In this document: positions 7,552 through 10,341 of the stretch, one piece after another
How positions within the stretch are numbered: position 1 is the first letter of the stretch
How the letters are laid out: every line of letters starts with the position of its first letter
Source: an uncultured Peptoniphilus sp.
GTDB lineage: Bacteria; Bacillota; Clostridia; Tissierellales; Peptoniphilaceae
Assembly: GCA_947254665.1 (NCBI GenBank)
Contig: CAMYEJ010000041.1
Coordinates: 1-10,341 of the forward strand
Direction of reading: 5' to 3'
DNA: 10,341 bases
Position numbers and translations under genes: made by a program
The notes under the pieces: generated by a model
The model's input: the letters and a program-made list of their open reading frames with translations, nothing else
Databases searched by the model: none
What the model was told of the DNA's origin: nothing

Positions 7552-7557
7552 GAGGAG
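7552..7557 (+). promoter_or_regulatory. Ribosome binding site deciding the start at 7561
   Basis: GAGGAG is followed by AAT and ATG 7561. An upstream in-frame TTG at 7540 lies in the 3' arm of the pyrG terminator and has no such site before it, so ATG 7561 is preferred. Confidence 0.75.
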
Positions 7558-7560
7558 AAT

Positions 7561-8175
7561 ATGTTTAAATTTTTTTATAAGAAAACAGAAAATATTGACA
7601 ACAAACCAATATATGAAGAAATCTTAAACTCATCGAAAGATCCAGAGTACAGACTAGAATTTATAGAACATTACAGCCTACCTGGATTCGGAGAATATGA
7701 ATACAATATTTTAACAGGAAAAGAAGATAAAATATTAAGAGAAGCAGACGAACTTTTAAATTTAATTACAAAATTTAAAAGCGATGAAAAAGAAATAGAA
7801 AATATAGATAAATATTTAAAAGATAAGAGAGCACTGGAGCTTATAAATTCATTTGAATATCTATATTTTAGATTTAACACATACGAAGAAGATGCATTAA
7901 TAGGAGTCGCAACCAAACTTATGAAGCTTGGAACCAATGTAGAGACAGTGAAGCTTGGAATACTACTGACTCAGTATTTCGACTTAGAATCCAAAAGCGA
8001 AGCAAAAAAAGTAGTCTTTCAACTAGGCGAGTATCCAGACTTTACATACTACAGTTTGTTGGCATTAAAACCGACAAATATGTACTATGGTGCATTGGAA
8101 GATTATTTGAAAACTACCTTTGACTATGGAGAGCTTATAGTTAGAGAGATGGAGGGAAAAGATGGAACTAGGTAA
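7561..8175 (+). CDS. Hypothetical protein between pyrG and cvfB
   Basis: I do not recognise this 204-residue protein. It has no signal peptide and no membrane segment, and is probably cytoplasmic. It begins with a short aromatic and basic run (MFKFFYKK) and is rich in Lys, Glu, Leu and Tyr. It looks mostly alpha-helical, with helices around residues 60-100 (a Lys/Glu-rich stretch) and repeated Leu-rich helices near the middle and end (for example ALIGVATKLMKLG and VKLGILLTQYF). That could form a helical-repeat scaffold, but this is only an impression. No catalytic or metal-binding motif (no Cys cluster, no His pair) is visible. Codon use matches its neighbours. A good ribosome binding site, a frame of this length and a 14-base overlap with cvfB support a real gene. 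It probably shares a transcript with cvfB and rlmD. Confidence 0.8.
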   Translation: MFKFFYKKTENIDNKPIYEEILNSSKDPEYRLEFIEHYSLPGFGEYEYNILTGKEDKILREADELLNLITKFKSDEKEIENIDKYLKDKRALELINSFEYLYFRFNTYEEDALIGVATKLMKLGTNVETVKLGILLTQYFDLESKSEAKKVVFQLGEYPDFTYYSLLALKPTNMYYGALEDYLKTTFDYGELIVREMEGKDGTR

Positions 8176-8980
8176 GATACAGAGACTAAGAGTAAAAGAA
8201 ATGTCGCCCCACGGAGCAATCTTGACAGATGGAAATGAAAAGGTGCTACTACCAAACAACGAAAGTAAAGATTTAAAAATAGATGGAGAAGTAGAAGCAT
8301 TTCTATATAAAGACTCAAAAGATAGATTAATAGCAACACTTAAAACGCCATACCTAACAGTAGGTAAGATTGGCATGTTAGAAGTAGTAGCAAAATCAAG
8401 GGTAGGATACTTTGTAAACATAGGACTTGATAAAGATATATTCCTACCATTTAAAGAAGTAAACGGAAGAATATTTGTAGAAGGAAAATATCTATTCTAC
8501 ATGTATGATGATAGGGGAAGACTCTGCGTAACTATGAATCTAAGAGATCATCTAAAGAGAAACAATAAATTCAGAGTAAACGACAGAGTAGAAGGAACCA
8601 TCTACGCAATAGATAGAAATTACGGAGCCTTCGTAGCAATCTATGACGAGTATGACGGATACATTCCGAAAGAAGAATTAAAGGGAGCTCACACAGTAGG
8701 AGAACGCATTGAAGCTAGAATACTTAGAATATTAAAAGACAACAAAATAACCCTTACATTTAGAGATTACGCATACAAACAAAGAAAAGACGATGCAGAA
8801 GAAATCCTAGAACTTATAAAAGAAAACCAAGGCAAACTAAACCTTGGAGATAAATCAGACCCAGAAGAAATAAAAAAAGTAACAGGACTATCTAAAAAAG
8901 CATTCAAAAGAGCAGTAGGCACACTATATAAAATGGAAATGATAGAAATAACAGATCACAGCCTGGAGCTTAAAGAATGA
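8162..8980 (+). CDS. cvfB: CvfB-family S1 RNA-binding protein
   Basis: CvfB is an RNA-binding protein first described as conserved virulence factor B of Staphylococcus aureus, where it affects expression of exoprotein and virulence genes; the Bacillus relative is YitL. The 272 residues show three S1-like OB-fold segments at about 3-61, 65-128 and 140-202. A C-terminal winged helix follows at about 210-272, containing the family-typical GLSKKAFKRAVGTLYK (242-257). The last S1 segment is the clearest (VEGTIYAIDRNYGAFVAI, then DGYIPKEEL). ATG 8162 has GGAGGG at 8151-8156 and overlaps the preceding gene. The end overlaps rlmD by 4 bases (ATGA). The family is confident, but its RNA targets in this organism are unknown. 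Confidence 0.93.
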   Translation: MELGKIQRLRVKEMSPHGAILTDGNEKVLLPNNESKDLKIDGEVEAFLYKDSKDRLIATLKTPYLTVGKIGMLEVVAKSRVGYFVNIGLDKDIFLPFKEVNGRIFVEGKYLFYMYDDRGRLCVTMNLRDHLKRNNKFRVNDRVEGTIYAIDRNYGAFVAIYDEYDGYIPKEELKGAHTVGERIEARILRILKDNKITLTFRDYAYKQRKDDAEEILELIKENQGKLNLGDKSDPEEIKKVTGLSKKAFKRAVGTLYKMEMIEITDHSLELKE

Positions 8981-10239
8981 TTGCAGAAATAGTTGACCTT
9001 TCCCATGACGGAATGGGCATCGTAAAAGAAAATGGAGTCTATTTTCTAGACGGAGGACTAATCGGCGACAAAGTCGAATATGTAGTCACAAACGAAAAGA
9101 AAAAACAGGGCAAAATTTTAAGAATTAAAGAAAAATCAAAATATAGAATAGAAAGTCCATGTCCATATAGCAGTGAATGTGGCGGATGTCCATTGATTGA
9201 AATGGATTACAAAAGAGAACTAGAGTGGAAGAGATCTAAAGTAGAAAACGTAATAAAAAGAATAGGAAAAATTGATAAAGAAGTAGAAGCGACAGTAGAA
9301 AATAAAAAGCCACTCAGATACAGAAACATAGTTCAGCTAAAAGTACAGGACAAAAAAATCGGCTACTTTAAAAAAGGTACCCACGAAGTACTAGACATAG
9401 ACGACTGCAAAATTGCACCAGAAGAAATAAAAAACGTAGTAAAAATACTTAAAAATTGGAACGGACTATCCTCCATAGAACAAGTAATAATCCGAATAAA
9501 CTACCAAGGAGAAATGATGGTAATCCTTGGCACCAAAGCAGGATTAAAAAAAGAAAACAACCTACTAGAAAAACTTCTAGACTTAAAAGTAATATCAGTG
9601 TACGAAGACATAAATAAAACCAGAAATCACTATGGATACGAACTTCGTGAAATATATAAAACAAAACAGATGTACGAAAAAATCGGAGATCACAAATTCA
9701 TCGTGGAACCAGGCACATTTCTACAAGTAAACCCATACCAAGTAGAAAATTTATATAATTTAGCAGTAGAAGGACTAGAACTAAAAAAAGAAGATAGAGT
9801 CATGGATCTCTACTCAGGGATAGGAACTATATCACTAAAAATGGCAGAACAAGTCGAAAGTGTAGTAGCAGTAGAATCCTTTGAAGGGTCAGTAGAAATC
9901 GCAAGGAAAAATGCAGAACTAAATGGAATAGAAAATGTAGAATTCGCCCATGGAAAAGTAGAAGATCTAACAGAAAAACTAGAAAAATATACGGTGAATA
10001 AAGTACTACTAGATCCTCCAAGAGCGGGCTCAAAAGAAGAAGCACTACGAACAATAATAAAACTAAACCCAGAGAGAATCTCCTACGTATCCTGTAATCC
10101 ATCCACCTTGGCAAGGGACTTACAAATCCTTGGAGAAAAATATAAAATAGAAAAAATAATACCAGTAGACATGTTCAGCCACTCAAGTCATGTTGAATCT
10201 GTGGCTTTACTTGCAAAAAAAATTACATTCTACAAATAA
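8977..10239 (+). CDS. rlmD: 23S rRNA (uracil-C5)-methyltransferase, RlmD/RlmCD (RumA) family
   Basis: This enzyme methylates C5 of a uracil in 23S rRNA using S-adenosylmethionine. The 420 residues start with a TRAM-like RNA-binding domain (about 1-55). Cysteines C62, C68, C71 and C144 match the RumA pattern for a 4Fe-4S cluster. The methyltransferase domain has the SAM loop DLYSGIGT (277-284), DPPRAG (346-351), the nucleophile C373 in SCNPSTLARDL, and E407 in HVESV as the likely base. In Bacillus one family member (RlmCD) modifies both U747 and U1939, so the exact site here cannot be decided from sequence. ATG 8977 overlaps the cvfB stop by 4 bases, with GGAG at 8965-8968. It is full length and appears to be the last gene of this operon. 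Confidence 0.94.
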   Translation: MIAEIVDLSHDGMGIVKENGVYFLDGGLIGDKVEYVVTNEKKKQGKILRIKEKSKYRIESPCPYSSECGGCPLIEMDYKRELEWKRSKVENVIKRIGKIDKEVEATVENKKPLRYRNIVQLKVQDKKIGYFKKGTHEVLDIDDCKIAPEEIKNVVKILKNWNGLSSIEQVIIRINYQGEMMVILGTKAGLKKENNLLEKLLDLKVISVYEDINKTRNHYGYELREIYKTKQMYEKIGDHKFIVEPGTFLQVNPYQVENLYNLAVEGLELKKEDRVMDLYSGIGTISLKMAEQVESVVAVESFEGSVEIARKNAELNGIENVEFAHGKVEDLTEKLEKYTVNKVLLDPPRAGSKEEALRTIIKLNPERISYVSCNPSTLARDLQILGEKYKIEKIIPVDMFSHSSHVESVALLAKKITFYK

Positions 10240-10290
10240 ATTTCTATGTTATAAGAAAAAAACCTTAGAAATAGAAAAGAATTTATTTAT

Positions 10291-10341
10291 ATGAAAATTT
10301 TTAATAAAAATTATTCTTACAATGTGATGGGACATCTATAT
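10291..10341 (+). CDS. Possible start of a further gene, cut by the window edge
   Basis: ATG 10291 opens a frame without stops for 17 codons to the window end (MKIFNKNYSYNVMGHLY). The composition is protein-like, but the stretch is too short to identify. No good Shine-Dalgarno sequence precedes it; the nearest purine run is GAAAAGAA at about 10274-10281. In such A/T-rich DNA an open frame of this size may be chance. Confidence 0.25.
   Translation, partial: MKIFNKNYSYNVMGHLY

Noticed and set aside
7540..7560. TTG 7540 as an earlier start for the gene after pyrG
   Set aside because: It lies within the 3' arm of the pyrG terminator, has no ribosome binding site, and would add only a few residues. 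ATG 7561 has GAGGAG before it.
8065..8421. 118-codon open frame on the minus strand across the start of cvfB
   Set aside because: It lies opposite two well-supported + strand genes. Its composition (many Ser, Leu, Ile and Phe) is what the reverse of A/T-rich coding DNA gives, and there is no neighbouring minus-strand gene.
9827..10114. 95-codon minus-strand frame opposite rlmD, very rich in Leu, Val and Phe
   Set aside because: The apparent membrane-protein character comes from reading the complement of Lys/Glu-rich codons in rlmD. It overlaps the conserved catalytic part of the methyltransferase.

Overview
The window reads as ordinary chromosome of a low-G+C Gram-positive bacterium. Three things suggest this: A/T-rich DNA, arginine coded mostly by AGA, and strong AGGAGG-type ribosome binding sites, together with Firmicutes-type genes and gene order (tsaE-tsaB-rimI-tsaD, cvfB, xpaC-telA). 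The codon style and gene mix fit an anaerobic coccus of the Tissierellia/Peptoniphilaceae kind. That placement is an inference from style, not proven by any marker here. All convincing genes lie on the + strand and are packed almost without gaps.

Region 1 (bases 1-5805) looks like one long transcription unit whose promoter lies before the window. It holds the 3' part of an xpaC-like membrane protein gene, telA (toxic anion resistance family), xpt (xanthine phosphoribosyltransferase), a small nitroreductase-family flavoprotein, and then tsaE, tsaB, rimI and tsaD. TsaB, TsaD and TsaE make up the machinery that places the threonylcarbamoyl group on A37 of ANN-decoding tRNAs (t6A). RimI is the ribosomal-protein/GNAT acetyltransferase that commonly sits between tsaB and tsaD in Firmicutes. 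The joins tsaE/tsaB, tsaB/rimI and rimI/tsaD overlap by 7, 16 and 20 bases, which points to translational coupling. The partner enzyme TsaC is not in the window.

Region 2 (5802-7551) is a pyrG (CTP synthase) unit. A near-consensus promoter (TTGACA, 17 bases, TAGAAT) overlaps the tsaD stop codon. A factor-independent terminator then lies between this promoter and the pyrG ribosome binding site, which is the layout of an attenuator. A second terminator hairpin is built over the pyrG stop codon.

Region 3 (7552-10239) holds an unrecognised 204-residue protein, a CvfB-type S1 RNA-binding protein and an RlmD-family 23S rRNA uracil methyltransferase. They overlap by 14 and 4 bases. No promoter is evident between the pyrG terminator and the first of them, so they probably depend on read-through or on a promoter inside pyrG. 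The last 102 bases are very A/T-rich and may contain the first 17 codons of another gene.

No mobile element, CRISPR array, tRNA, rRNA or phage gene was seen. I found no convincing new multi-gene system. The most rewarding places for a second look are the pyrG leader, the terminator over the pyrG stop, and the unrecognised gene after pyrG.
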